NCBI GenBank assembly: GCA_035510555.1
Contig: DATKGX010000028.1
Span: 1 to 51,882, forward strand
Source of the DNA: DATKGX01 sp035510555
Lineage (GTDB): Bacteria; Patescibacteriota; Microgenomatia; Levybacterales; UBA12049
DNA length: 51,882 nt
Reading direction: 5' to 3'
In this document: one piece after another, positions 14,941-23,755 of the stretch
Layout of the letters: every line of letters starts with the position of its first letter
Numbering within the stretch: position 1 is the stretch's first letter
Position numbers and translations under genes: made by a program
The notes under the pieces: generated by a model
What the model was told of the DNA's origin: nothing
Databases searched by the model: none
The model's input: only the letters and a program-made list of their open reading frames with translations

Positions 14941-15803
14941 TTCTGCCAAATAAATAATGTCCTCTATTGTCCAACTTTTACTTGTTACGCCTGCTGCCAT
15001 AGCTGGGGTTACTCCAACTGCTTTTGGATTAAGTGTTTTATGAGGTCTGCAGAAGTTGTAATACATAAAATGCAAGGCAACTGCATACTCAAGGTTCTCT
15101 ATCTTTTTTGAAAAAGCATTAGTTAGTCTTGTAAATCTTCGCATATTCATTCTCATGGTTAAGTTTTGTCTCTCAATATAACTGGTTGAGATTTTCTTAA
15201 CATCCGGATCTCCCTGCATTATTCTTTTATCGGTTGCTATACAATCTGCGGGGGAATATCTTTTTTCTCCGTCGGGTTGCTGTCCATATATTTTAATTAA
15301 CATGGAATAATCTATCTCTGAACCAAAGGCGTTTTCAACGGCTGCAAGATATGCTCCGTATCCATCGGTAGTAAGCTGTACTCGATTGGTAAGCCTGTTT
15401 TTTAAATCAAGCATAAACTTCTTAGCACAAGCAATATCTCTTAACCCAACAGACCAACTCGGCACTAATTTTGTATCAGCGTCTATTGCAACCCATGTCC
15501 AAATATCACCATATCCAAATTCTCCTTTATGACTTTCTGGCACATTCTTTTCTTTGGCATAACAAAAAGACCAAATTTCATCACATTGAATATTGCTGCA
15601 CGATAAATCTCTTAACATAACATCTTGATATTCCCAACAAACCTTTCCAACCCTTGCTAGAAAACGATTAATAGTATTTTTTGCAACACCTGCCATACGA
15701 CTAGTTGCCCTAATAGAGTTTCCTTCTACTAATGAAGATAATACTTGTATTTTCTTATCAAGAGGAAGGATATTCATAAACATATTATACTTGACCGCTC
15801 AAG
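14923..15803 (-). mobile_element. IS1-family-like insertion sequence
   Basis: One transposase gene on the minus strand between imperfect terminal inverted repeats: the end beside the stop reads AGTAGTGGGTCAATTTGA, the end beside the start contains TTGAGCGGTCAAG. The shared core is GGTCAA. The exact right boundary is uncertain by a few bases. The right end also carries the transposase promoter. Confidence 0.65.
14932..15777 (-). CDS. IS1-family-like DDE transposase
   Basis: 281 aa from this start. N-terminal HTH (SIRATSRMAGVAKNTINRFL, about residues 20-40) then a DDE core: Asp in IQCDEIWSF, Asp in QLTTDGYGAY, Glu in TSYIERQNLTMR, followed by FMYYNFCRPHKTL. The promoter lies in the IS end: TTGACA (15812-15807), 17-bp spacer, TATAAT (15789-15784). 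Two ATGs follow; the first abuts the -10 box, while the second at 15777 is 6 nt away and is the expected transcription start, so it is chosen. Intact reading frame, so the element may be active. Confidence 0.85.
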   Translation of the reverse strand: MNILPLDKKIQVLSSLVEGNSIRATSRMAGVAKNTINRFLARVGKVCWEYQDVMLRDLSCSNIQCDEIWSFCYAKEKNVPESHKGEFGYGDIWTWVAIDADTKLVPSWSVGLRDIACAKKFMLDLKNRLTNRVQLTTDGYGAYLAAVENAFGSEIDYSMLIKIYGQQPDGEKRYSPADCIATDKRIMQGDPDVKKISTSYIERQNLTMRMNMRRFTRLTNAFSKKIENLEYAVALHFMYYNFCRPHKTLNPKAVGVTPAMAAGVTSKSWTIEDIIYLAESN

Positions 15804-15999
15804 CATTGTCAAGTACAGTTTCATATTTCTCTTTACTTTTCCTCAATCTTTTGCTAAGCTCTGGTGTAGTTTTCCCCTGCCAATTCTGTATGCAACGCAC
15901 ACGCAAAAAGATACGGCTTTTAGGCTTAACTACTAAGAGGATTACCCCTTTTCTATATATAAATATATTAAGTGTTGTACTTATTACTTAACGCATACT

Positions 16000-16806
16000 A
16001 TGAAACAACAAACAACTAAACTACCAATTACTAAAAAACAATTAGCGATACTTTTACTACTCTATCAATTTAGATTCTTAGATACCCATACTATTCAACT
16101 ATTACTAACTCACAAAATACCAACCAGAATTCAACAATGGTTAAAAGATTTAACAACCAAAGGATATATACATCAGTTCTATGACAGGACATCATTTGTT
16201 GAAAGAACTAAGCCGGCAGTATATTGTTTAACAATAAAGGCAAGACCAATATTAAAGGAGCAAAAGAAATGCAAACTACCTGTTCTAAACCAGATCTATC
16301 GGGAGAAAGAACTTTCGGAAGAATTTAGAGAGCATTGCTGCTATGTTGCCAAAATATACCTTCAACTTCGTGATCAATATGAAAAGACAAAAGGAAACGG
16401 AGAGATAAAGTTCTTCACTAAAGTTGAGCTTACAGGCTATGACTATTTCCCTAAACCATTTCCTGATGGATACTTTGTCATTAAACAAAAAGGTAAGCAT
16501 ATCAGACGCTATTTACTTGAAGTGCTTGATCTAGATATTCCAAAACGGGTACTTAAAGAAAGAATTAGACGCTATATTGCCTCAGAACAAGGCGATTGGA
16601 ATGAAATGACTAATAACCTTAAATTCCCAACTGTTCTTTTTATCTTACGCAATAAACATAAACAGAGAAATATTAAAAAACTTATACAGAAAGTCAGAAA
16701 TGAAGAATTCTCCTATCTCCCATGTTACCTAACCAACAAAGAGGCGATTAAAGAACAAGGGCTGGAGAACATCATTTGGGAGAAGGTGAAAGAAAGGGAA
16801 TATTGA
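16000..16806 (+). CDS. Replication-relaxation family protein
   Basis: 268 aa. Winged-helix N terminus (LPITKKQLAILLLLYQFRFL and an RIQQWLKDLTTKGYI recognition segment) followed by a nuclease-like or Rep-like C-terminal region with the DGYFVIKQKGKHIRRYLLEVL stretch and IRRYIAS. This combination marks the replication-relaxation family of plasmids and integrative elements. The gene is AT-rich relative to its neighbours and lies inside the compound IS element, suggesting plasmid-derived cargo. The precise role on DNA is unknown. Confidence 0.68.
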   Translation: MKQQTTKLPITKKQLAILLLLYQFRFLDTHTIQLLLTHKIPTRIQQWLKDLTTKGYIHQFYDRTSFVERTKPAVYCLTIKARPILKEQKKCKLPVLNQIYREKELSEEFREHCCYVAKIYLQLRDQYEKTKGNGEIKFFTKVELTGYDYFPKPFPDGYFVIKQKGKHIRRYLLEVLDLDIPKRVLKERIRRYIASEQGDWNEMTNNLKFPTVLFILRNKHKQRNIKKLIQKVRNEEFSYLPCYLTNKEAIKEQGLENIIWEKVKEREY

Positions 16807-16935
16807 TGTCTAAGACATCTCTTGTTTCTAGTTCCTTTTCTTACTAAAAACACCCAGGAAGAATATATGCTTTTGTGGTGTTCCGTCAAGAGAATTTACT
16901 AAACTATTCTAACGTCTATCAACATCATCTACTAA

Positions 16936-17931
16936 TTACTCTAGCTCACTCTTCTCTGCGTGAGCAAATGGTTCTTCAGTAGGTAGTGCAGCAAGATTAA
17001 ATGCGATTGCTGCAACAGTCAAAAATTCATTCTCTTTTGTCTCATCGCATATAAATTCTCCTTGCCTACTTCTCATTTCAGTTGTTACCATTTTCTCGTC
17101 ATCGCGATAATCGATTCCAATATTTACTTCAACGCGTGGTGCTTTCATGCCTTTTTTAGCATCTTCTTGCGTGCAGTACATTACAACATCTTGAATTCCC
17201 TGATGATTTGTCCCTTCTCTTTCGTAAACAAAACTAAGACCTAAATGCCTAAACCAAAAATATACAGGTTTTCCATCTTTGTCATATTCATATGGAGTTT
17301 CATGATGAGATGATAATTCTAGGCCAACCAGTTCTTGGTCTGTAGCAGTAGGTGTAGGTTCCTCGTCTTCATAATGCTGAGTGCCATCGGCATCTCTAAA
17401 AGTTTCGTTCCTTATGTTTTTATCTTCACCGAATAATGAACCTTGAGGTAATAGATATTTCCCCAATGAAGTTTGTCTTAAAGTATTTAATATCGTTAAT
17501 GCTTGCTCTCGATTTAGACTAAGCCTAACATCTTCTTGATTTGCTAAAATTCTATCGGTTAAATCTTTGAAACTAGACCTTGCGTCAGATGTAACTTCCG
17601 TTCCCACTCCGTTATTAGCTTCAACTTTTGCCGCTTCAGATTGTTCTAACTCTTTAACTCTTGCCCAAAATTGAGCTAAATCACCTGTCGCTGGCATTCC
17701 AGAAATCATAACATAACTCTTACCTTCTGGAACTGGCCCTGTATAGGGTTTTCCAAATTTTTCTGACATGGAATTTAGTGCTGTATATTGCTGGCCTTCA
17801 GTTGCTAAAACATTAACAACAACACCAACATCTGCCGCAGCTTGTACATATGTAGGTATTACTGCGACATCAGCTATCTGATATACGGCTCGGAAACTGC
17901 CTGAATTTTCCCTTGGTGGTCTTTCCCTCAT
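16936..17931 (-). CDS. Hypothetical passenger protein
   Basis: 331 aa, not recognised. Soluble and acidic, with no signal peptide. The N-terminal third has a beta/alpha look (VVVNVLATEGQQ, YVMISGMPATGDL), the middle is charged and variable with a Pro/Thr-rich segment, and the C-terminal part has beta-rich segments such as KPVYFWFRHLGLSFVYERE. It is read from a textbook promoter, TTGACA-17-TATAAT, that ends 8 nt before the ATG. It lies inside the compound IS element. Confidence 0.55.
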   Translation of the reverse strand: MRERPPRENSGSFRAVYQIADVAVIPTYVQAAADVGVVVNVLATEGQQYTALNSMSEKFGKPYTGPVPEGKSYVMISGMPATGDLAQFWARVKELEQSEAAKVEANNGVGTEVTSDARSSFKDLTDRILANQEDVRLSLNREQALTILNTLRQTSLGKYLLPQGSLFGEDKNIRNETFRDADGTQHYEDEEPTPTATDQELVGLELSSHHETPYEYDKDGKPVYFWFRHLGLSFVYEREGTNHQGIQDVVMYCTQEDAKKGMKAPRVEVNIGIDYRDDEKMVTTEMRSRQGEFICDETKENEFLTVAAIAFNLAALPTEEPFAHAEKSELE

Positions 17932-18024
17932 ATTTTGGGATTATATATTGTAAGTACCACTTTGTCAACTATGGGATTCTATGAGGCGGAAATGTCTAAG
18001 TGATTAGATTGTTTAGCAACATTT

Positions 18025-18213
18025 TTACTTCTTCCAACGAGCCTCAGCAGCTTTTTTTGCTATATCCTTTTTTCGTTTTGAACTTAATTTCTTTGCTCGT
18101 GCATGACCACCTACTAATCCACCAAGTCTTCCAAGCGCAACTGCAGCTGGGTTTTTCTCTTCTGTAGCTTTTTTAACAAGAACATGTGCTAATTGATTGA
18201 TATCATTTGCCAT
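18025..18213 (-). CDS. Small basic GGxxGG/AARW-type protein
   Basis: 62 aa. The sequence AVALGRLGGLVGGHARAKKLS followed by KKDIAKKAAEARW matches a short, Lys/Arg-rich protein type often seen in plasmid and phage neighbourhoods, of unknown function, perhaps nucleic-acid binding. The promoter uses TTGACC from the IS remnant (18239-18285) as -35 and TAATAT as -10, ending 6 nt before ATG, so expression depends on the mobile element end. Confidence 0.6.
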   Translation of the reverse strand: MANDINQLAHVLVKKATEEKNPAAVALGRLGGLVGGHARAKKLSSKRKKDIAKKAAEARWKK

Positions 18214-18238
18214 AAGAGGATATTAACATATTGATTCA

Positions 18239-18285
18239 TGAGCGGTCAAGAATATTTTAGGATATTTTCAAATTGACCCACTACC
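18239..18285. mobile_element. 47-bp IS remnant with both termini (MITE-like)
   Basis: Begins TGAGCGGTCAAG, like the start-side end of the IS, and finishes TCAAATTGACCCACTAC, the exact inverted copy of the stop-side end at 14924-14940. It thus looks like an internally deleted IS copy in the opposite orientation. It forms the right boundary of the compound element. Confidence 0.6.
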
Positions 18286-18338
18286 AAATAGAGAGTCTTC
18301 TTGCTCTTGTTCTCTAATAGAATTAAAATAGAAAGACT

Positions 18339-19127
18339 ATGGACAATCGGCCGATTGGGATTTTTGATTCGGGAGTTGGGGGATTAAGTATCCTCATAGA
18401 AGTTCAAAAGCTTCTGCCTCTGGAAAACTTCATTTTTATCGCAGATCAAGTAAATGTTCCGTATGGTGGAAAAACGCAAAAGCAGCTCCAGTCTTACGCA
18501 GATAAAATCATGGCTTTCTTGGTTTCGAAAAACGTTAAAGCAGTAATCATTGCCTGTAATACAGCCACGGTTTACGCCATCGACTTTTTGCGGGAGAAAT
18601 ATCAAATGCCAATTATTGGCACAGTACCGGTGGTTAAAACGATTGCCAATATCACCAAGACCGATCAAACCGCGGTTTTTTCCACTCCGGCGACCGCTAA
18701 AAGTCCATACCTTACAAAATTAATTAATAAATTCGCGCCAAATGTCACAGTCTATAAAATTGGTGGGACGGGTTTGGAGGAATTAATCGAAACAGGTGAT
18801 TTAGACAATAAAAAAATTGATCAGATTCTCCAGCAGTCGCTTGAACCATTACTCAAGAAAAACGTTGACGCGATTGCGTTAGGCTGTACGCATTACCCGT
18901 TTCTAAGAGACAAAATTGAAAGAATCGTGGGTAAAAATGTGCAAGTGGTTGATTCGGGTGGAGCAGTCGCCAGAAGGACGAAAGCAATTCTAGTCAATAA
19001 TCAAATTTTGGGGAACAAAAGAACGGATGATTTTTATTACACAACGGGAGATAAAAATAAATTCGCAAAAGCAGTCAAAAGCCTTCTTAAAAAATCCCCG
19101 AGAAATATTAGTTCAATAATAATATAA
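18339..19127 (+). CDS. murI: Glutamate racemase
   Basis: 262 aa. Interconverts L- and D-glutamate, supplying D-Glu for peptidoglycan. IGIFDSGVGGLSIL at the N terminus, ADQVNVPYGGKT, the first catalytic Cys in IIACNTATVYA (about residue 72) and the second in ALGCTHYPFL (about 183) are all present, as is the Asp-Ser pair in the N-terminal motif. It is followed after 7 nt by murD, which uses D-Glu, so the two form a cell-wall operon. A TAAAAT box ends 9 nt before the ATG. Confidence 0.95.
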   Translation: MDNRPIGIFDSGVGGLSILIEVQKLLPLENFIFIADQVNVPYGGKTQKQLQSYADKIMAFLVSKNVKAVIIACNTATVYAIDFLREKYQMPIIGTVPVVKTIANITKTDQTAVFSTPATAKSPYLTKLINKFAPNVTVYKIGGTGLEELIETGDLDNKKIDQILQQSLEPLLKKNVDAIALGCTHYPFLRDKIERIVGKNVQVVDSGGAVARRTKAILVNNQILGNKRTDDFYYTTGDKNKFAKAVKSLLKKSPRNISSIII

Positions 19128-19134
19128 TTAGCAC

Positions 19135-20439
19135 ATGGATATTTTCAAAAACAAAAAAATCGCCGTCGTTGGAGAGGGGATAGAGGGACAGTCAAGTTTT
19201 AAGTGGCTAAAAGCCAAAGGCGCTGAGGTTACTATTCTTGATGAGAAGCAAGGCGAAGATTATTTAAAAGATTTAGATAAATATGATCTGGTTGTCAGAA
19301 GTCCGGGAATTAAAATCTCTATATTGGAAAAATTTATCTCCAAAGAAAAAATCACCTCGCAAGTAAAAATATTTTTTGATCTATGTCCCGCAGAAATTAT
19401 CGGTGTCACCGGAACAAAAGGGAAAGGGACAACGGCATCTTTAATTTACGAAATGCTTAAAAAACAGGACTTTGATGCATATTTAGGTGGCAATATCGGA
19501 CTTCCTCCGTTTGAGTTTTTGGATAAATTAACTGTTCATTCGAAAGTGGTTTTGGAATTGTCCAGTTTCCAGTTGATGGATTTAAAAAAGAGCCCGCACA
19601 TTGCCGTAATGTTAATGATTACCAGCGAGCATTTGAATTGGCACTCTTCAATTGAAGAATATATCGATGCAAAAAGAAATATAGTCAGACATCAGGGTGA
19701 AAAAGACTTCGCAATTTTAAACCGCGATTATCCGGTGACTAATGAATCGGATATTCAAACGTCAGGAAAAGTTTACCATGTTAGTAGAGAGCGGGAAGCA
19801 GCTAATGAAGGAAGTTTCGTTAAAGATGGTAAAGTTTGGATGAGAACTGAAATCGGAGAAGTTCCAATTGTTGATACGAAAGATATATTACTGCCGGGAA
19901 AACATAACTTAGAAAACGTTTGCGCGGCAACAATGGCAGCTGGCTTAGTAGGCGTTTCCGTGGAAAATATGGCTTTCGTCCTCAGAACTTTTAAGGGGTT
20001 GGAGCACCGTCTGGAGCTGGTGGCGACTGTCAACGGCGTTAGATATTATGACGATTCATTCTCAACCACACCGGAAACAGCGATTGCGGCAATCGAAGCT
20101 TTTAAGGAACCGGAAGTTTTAATTTTGGGCGGATCGAGTAAGGGGTCGGACTTTTCCGAACTTGGAAAAGTTATTTCTAAATCAGAAAATGTTAAATTAA
20201 TCATCGGGATTGGTGTTGAGTGGGAAAGAATCAATGCTCAAATTGCAAAATCTGATACGCCAATTCCCGTGATTGAAGGCGCCAAAGATATGCAGACAAC
20301 CGTTGCGGCAGCTTACAAATTAGCCGTTCCCGGTGATGTGGTCCTATTAACACCTGCTTGCGCCTCGCTTGACATGTTTAAAAACTACAAAGACCGCGGA
20401 GAGCAGTTTAAGAAGGAAGTTAATAAGCTAAGAAATTAG
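19135..20439 (+). CDS. murD: UDP-N-acetylmuramoylalanine--D-glutamate ligase
   Basis: 434 aa, normal length. Adds D-Glu to UDP-MurNAc-L-Ala with ATP. N-terminal Rossmann domain (VVGEGIEGQSSFKWLKAKG), central ATP-binding motif GVTGTKGKGTTASLIYE (about residues 89-105), NIGLPPFEFL, the HLNWHSSIEEYIDAKRNI segment, GLEHRLELVATVNGVRYYDDSFSTTPE at the start of the C-terminal domain, and LTPACASLDMFKNYKDRGEQF near the end. It follows murI directly and overlaps the convergent orphan gene by 4 nt. Confidence 0.95.
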   Translation: MDIFKNKKIAVVGEGIEGQSSFKWLKAKGAEVTILDEKQGEDYLKDLDKYDLVVRSPGIKISILEKFISKEKITSQVKIFFDLCPAEIIGVTGTKGKGTTASLIYEMLKKQDFDAYLGGNIGLPPFEFLDKLTVHSKVVLELSSFQLMDLKKSPHIAVMLMITSEHLNWHSSIEEYIDAKRNIVRHQGEKDFAILNRDYPVTNESDIQTSGKVYHVSREREAANEGSFVKDGKVWMRTEIGEVPIVDTKDILLPGKHNLENVCAATMAAGLVGVSVENMAFVLRTFKGLEHRLELVATVNGVRYYDDSFSTTPETAIAAIEAFKEPEVLILGGSSKGSDFSELGKVISKSENVKLIIGIGVEWERINAQIAKSDTPIPVIEGAKDMQTTVAAAYKLAVPGDVVLLTPACASLDMFKNYKDRGEQFKKEVNKLRN

Positions 20440-20843
20440 CCCTTCCTGGGGCGTATAAAAAGATCGCCTCTTCCCGGAAATGGTTTATATCTCACACGCG
20501 TTTGTCTTTGTTCTTCGGCAAGATCTCTTAGAGCATCGGTTGCGGCTCTGACTTCCAGTCGCGCAATATCGGAATCACTAAGAATTCTTCTTCCTGCTGG
20601 TAGTGGTATTCCAGGTAAGGGTAAGCTCCACATTCTGGTTTCAGGAATAGGATTTGGTAAATGGCCGCGTCCCTTTCTATAGTCTTCTTGTACATCGGTT
20701 GCTACCCGAACATATAGGCGTGTCCTGTCGTCATCACTAAGGATTCTGTCGCCTGTTAAGGGAATGGGCATTCCGAGAGGAGGTAAATCCATCATTCTTC
20801 GCTGTGACGCTCGCCCAACTTGAGACTCCACTTCTGAGGTCAT
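20436..20843 (-). CDS. Orphan protein with an internal duplication
   Basis: 135 aa, not recognised. Two copies of a unit of about 45 residues are visible: MPIPLTGDRILSDDDRTRL..VRVATDV and IPLPAGRRILSDSDIARLEVRAATDA. The repeats predict a short proline-rich turn followed by a helix each time. No signal peptide or membrane segment. It lies alone between murD and tgt, on the opposite strand to both. Confidence 0.5.
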   Translation of the reverse strand: MTSEVESQVGRASQRRMMDLPPLGMPIPLTGDRILSDDDRTRLYVRVATDVQEDYRKGRGHLPNPIPETRMWSLPLPGIPLPAGRRILSDSDIARLEVRAATDALRDLAEEQRQTRVRYKPFPGRGDLFIRPRKG

Positions 20844-20885
20844 GGCGAGGATTATAAATTACTGTATAATAAAAGTCAATATTTT

Positions 20886-22094
20886 ATGAAGCCAAGTTTT
20901 CAGATTATTAAAAAAGATAAAAAGACTAAGGCGAGAGCCGGGATTATCAAAACCCCGCATGGTGAGATTGAAACGCCGATTTTCGTACCGGTGGGAACTC
21001 AAGCGTCGGTTAAATCAATTGACCCAAAACAGCTCCATGAATTAGGAGCGCAGGTGGTTTTAGCTAACACCTATCATTTACATCTTCGTCCGGGCGAAGA
21101 CATTATCAAAAAGTTCGGCGGTTTGGCAAAATTTATGAGTTGGGAAGATGGTCCCCACTTCGCTAAAGCTACGAGGGGCAAGCCGACGATGACGGATAGC
21201 GGCGGGTTTCAAGTTTTTTCTTTAGGAATTGCAATGGAGCACGGAGTTGGGAAATTGCTACGGGAAGAAGAGGGCGAAGCTCAGCCGCGTTTGAACAAAA
21301 TTACGGAAGAAGGGGTATATTTCCAGTCCCACATTGATGGTTCAAAACAGTTTTTGTCGCCGGAAAGTTCAATTGAAATACAGGAAAAATTGGGCGCGGA
21401 TTTAATCGTCGGGTTTGACGACTTAGAATCGCCAAAACACACTTACGGAGAGACAAAAAAGTCACTCGAGCTAACCGAAAGATGGCTTTTAAGGAGTAAA
21501 AAGACCCACAAGAGCAATTCGCAACTATTATATGGCGTAACCCATGGTGGGATTTTTGAGGATTTGAGAGTTCGCTCGGCCAAGTTTAACGACGAGCATT
21601 TTGACGCCATTGCTTTAGGCGGAGCACATAAAAATAAACAAAACATGCACGAGATTGTGCAGTGGACTATCGCCAACATTTCAGAAAATAAACCAAGACA
21701 CATGCTGGGGATTGGGGAAGTAGATGATCTATTCGAGTTGATTGAGCGGGGGATTGATACATTTGATTGCGTCATCCCTACCCGGATTGGGCGGACCGGC
21801 TTCTTCTTCATTTCTCCTCCAATCGGAGGCATGAAGAACAGATTTAGAACCGATATTGATAAGCCGCAATATGCCAAAGACCAAAAACCTTTAGATTCAA
21901 ACTGTAATTGTTACGCGTGCCAAAACTTTACCCGTGGCTACATCCATCACCTTTTTCGCTGCCGTGAGTTACTTGCGTACAATCTCTTAAGCCTTCACAA
22001 TGTTCATTTCTTAGTCAACTTAACCAAACAAATCCGCGAGTCAATTCTAGACAACAAGTTCCAAAACCTCAAAAAAGCCTGGCTTGACAAGTAA
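20886..22094 (+). CDS. tgt: tRNA-guanine transglycosylase
   Basis: 402 aa. Exchanges guanine 34 for preQ1 in tRNAs with GUN anticodons on the way to queuosine. TPIFVPVGTQASVKS at the N terminus, MTDSGGFQVFSLG (catalytic Asp), GIGEVDDLFELIERGIDTFDCVIPTR (nucleophile region) and the zinc site CNCYACQNFTRGYIHHLFRC near the C terminus are present. The usual QGG motif reads THGG here, and two short insertions relative to E. coli Tgt are seen near residues 95 and 130. Queuosine synthesis genes are not in the window, so preQ1 or queuine may be salvaged. Confidence 0.93.
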   Translation: MKPSFQIIKKDKKTKARAGIIKTPHGEIETPIFVPVGTQASVKSIDPKQLHELGAQVVLANTYHLHLRPGEDIIKKFGGLAKFMSWEDGPHFAKATRGKPTMTDSGGFQVFSLGIAMEHGVGKLLREEEGEAQPRLNKITEEGVYFQSHIDGSKQFLSPESSIEIQEKLGADLIVGFDDLESPKHTYGETKKSLELTERWLLRSKKTHKSNSQLLYGVTHGGIFEDLRVRSAKFNDEHFDAIALGGAHKNKQNMHEIVQWTIANISENKPRHMLGIGEVDDLFELIERGIDTFDCVIPTRIGRTGFFFISPPIGGMKNRFRTDIDKPQYAKDQKPLDSNCNCYACQNFTRGYIHHLFRCRELLAYNLLSLHNVHFLVNLTKQIRESILDNKFQNLKKAWLDK

Positions 22095-22119
22095 GTATGT
22101 CAATGCTATAAGATAAGCT

Positions 22120-22551
22120 ATGTCAAAATCACCAGATATGACTGATGGAGCAGTTCTAGATCAAAGTCCCAAAGCGGAAATAGGACAAGTGGCTCCAAAA
22201 GCATTAAGAGATAGAGTTGAAGATATGTTTCCAGGAGATTTTACGGTTCCAGGAACATATTATAGAGGAACTATTACTGCAACAGTACAAAGATCAGGCA
22301 TGCATATTTTGGCACAAGCAATGGATGGAGAAAAACCGAGAGCGGAAATAAGCAGAGTATTAGCGGCATCTAATAGAGGAGTAAGATCGTTATATCGTTT
22401 ATTTAGAACAGATCACATGGATAGAGTTATAGAACTTAGTGTTCCAGAGGTAGATGGTGAATATGGAGAAGTTCAGTTGAGTGGTTTGCAGGTTTCAGAA
22501 TACACTCCGCAAAGATTACTAGAAGAAGCTAAGACAATGGGTGTTATTTAA
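22120..22551 (+). CDS. Orphan hypothetical protein
   Basis: 143 aa, not recognised. A polar N terminus is followed by a beta-rich centre (TVPGTYYRGTITATVQRSG) and a helix with ISRVLAASNRGVRSLYRLF. The codon choice is unusually rich in AGA and GGA compared with tgt and trpS on either side, which may point to separate origin. The promoter is near ideal: TTGACA (22084-22089), 17 bp, TATAAG (22107-22112), ending 7 nt before ATG, predicting a leaderless message. Confidence 0.5.
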   Translation: MSKSPDMTDGAVLDQSPKAEIGQVAPKALRDRVEDMFPGDFTVPGTYYRGTITATVQRSGMHILAQAMDGEKPRAEISRVLAASNRGVRSLYRLFRTDHMDRVIELSVPEVDGEYGEVQLSGLQVSEYTPQRLLEEAKTMGVI

Positions 22552-22599
22552 TAGATTCCTCTTAAGAAAAATCCGCAATAAGTGTGATATCATAGGTTT

Positions 22600-23571
22600 A
22601 TGAAAACGGTTTTTTCGGGAATTCAGCCAAGTGGCAATTTACATATCGGCAATTATATTGGCGCTCTGAGCCAATGGGTTAAAATTCAAAACGAAACCAA
22701 CGCCATTTTTTGCATTGTTGATTTACATGCAATTACCGTCCCACAGGATCCGAAAATCCTCAAAGAAAAAGTGCTGGAAATGGCGGCTTTGTATCTTGCT
22801 TGCGGAATTGATCCGGAGAAAGCGCATATTTTTGTGCAATCCGAAAACCCCGATCACACCACTTTGGCCTGGATTTTAAACTGCATCACGCCGTTTGGAC
22901 AACTGGAGCGAATGACGCAGTTTAAGGAAAAGTCGCAAAAACACGAGCAAAATGCCGGACTGTTCGATTATCCGGTATTAATGGCTGCGGACATTCTTTT
23001 GTATCAAACTGATGAGGTGCCGGTGGGTGAAGATCAAAAACAGCATGTTGAGTTAACCCGCGATTTGGCGGAAAAATTCAATTCAAAATTCGGAGCAGTA
23101 TTTAAATTGCCGGTTCCAGTAATCCAAAAAGAAACAGCCAGAATAATGAGTCTGCAGGATTCAACCTCTAAAATGAGCAAATCCGACACAAACCAATCGG
23201 CGACGATTTATTTGTTGGATACAGAGGAGCAGATTAGGGAAAAAATTAAAAAAGCCGTCACTGATTCCGGCTCAAAAATCTCCAAAGACGAGGGCTCGGC
23301 GGCGATTTCCAATCTGCTAACGATTTATTCTTCATTCAAAAACCAATCGCTGGTGGACTCGTTAAATGAACTGGACGGAAAATCCTATTCGGAATTCAAA
23401 GCTTTATTGGCGGATGTTTTGCTTCAAAAACTCTCAAAAATTCAGAAAAAATATCAGGAGATAAGAGCCGATGAGGCAACACTTCGAAAAATCCTTGACG
23501 AGGGAAGGGAATACGCCACCGGTAAATCTTCAGAAACTTTGGCTAAAGTAAAAGAATTGGTCGGATTATAA
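22600..23571 (+). CDS. trpS: Tryptophanyl-tRNA synthetase
   Basis: 323 aa. Charges tRNA-Trp. Class I signatures: the HIGH-type motif GNLHIGNYIGAL (residues about 12-23) and KMSKS in LQDSTSKMSKSD (about 185-197). VFSGIQPSG at the N terminus, DYPVLMAADILLYQTDEVPVGEDQKQHVEL and FKLPVPVI are standard TrpRS segments. A TATCAT box ends 6 nt before the ATG. A palindromic repeat (23584-23701) follows the stop. Confidence 0.96.
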   Translation: MKTVFSGIQPSGNLHIGNYIGALSQWVKIQNETNAIFCIVDLHAITVPQDPKILKEKVLEMAALYLACGIDPEKAHIFVQSENPDHTTLAWILNCITPFGQLERMTQFKEKSQKHEQNAGLFDYPVLMAADILLYQTDEVPVGEDQKQHVELTRDLAEKFNSKFGAVFKLPVPVIQKETARIMSLQDSTSKMSKSDTNQSATIYLLDTEEQIREKIKKAVTDSGSKISKDEGSAAISNLLTIYSSFKNQSLVDSLNELDGKSYSEFKALLADVLLQKLSKIQKKYQEIRADEATLRKILDEGREYATGKSSETLAKVKELVGL

Positions 23572-23583
23572 CTTCTTCTTCGA

Positions 23584-23701
23584 ATTTGCTGAGGTCGCTT
23601 ACAGAAGATTTTCTAGCTTTCCGCTCATGCTAAAATAACGCACGCTCCTCGATGTGGAATTCGAAGGAAAGCAGCGAAAATTTTGTAAGCTCCCCGCAAA
23701 T
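23584..23701. repeat. Palindromic intergenic repeat, copy A (MITE-like)
   Basis: 118 bp starting ATTTGCTGAGGTCGCTTAC and ending GTAAGCTCCCCGCAAAT, so the ends are imperfect inverted repeats of about 35 bp. The same ends, with a diverged centre and almost the same length, recur at 39164-39280. Both copies lie just after a plus-strand gene (trpS, pth). Could be a non-autonomous element or a terminator-like RNA hairpin. Confidence 0.7.
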
Positions 23702-23755
23702 CACTAATCCTTAATCATTTATCATTATGCCTAATTGTGTTATAATTCCAAAGTT

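Larger units (their letters stand above)
14923..18285. mobile_element. Compound IS1-like element carrying three passenger genes
   Basis: The outer ends are inverted copies: GTAGTGGGTCAATTTGA at 14924-14940 and TCAAATTGACCCACTAC at 18268-18284. The flanks are a direct repeat AAATAGAGAGT at 14915-14925 and 18286-18296. This fits a target-site duplication of 8 bp (AAATAGAG), the usual size for IS1, with three further matching bases. The left part is a full IS with transposase; the right end is a 47-bp remnant with both IS termini, in inverted orientation. Between them lie a replication-relaxation protein and two orphans. The whole unit seems to have moved as one. Confidence 0.75.

Noticed and set aside
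15745..15991. Two overlapping plus-strand ORFs of 63 and 66 aa beside the IS end
   Set aside because: They run through the IS terminal repeat and the promoter regions, lack ribosome sites and show no protein-like pattern.
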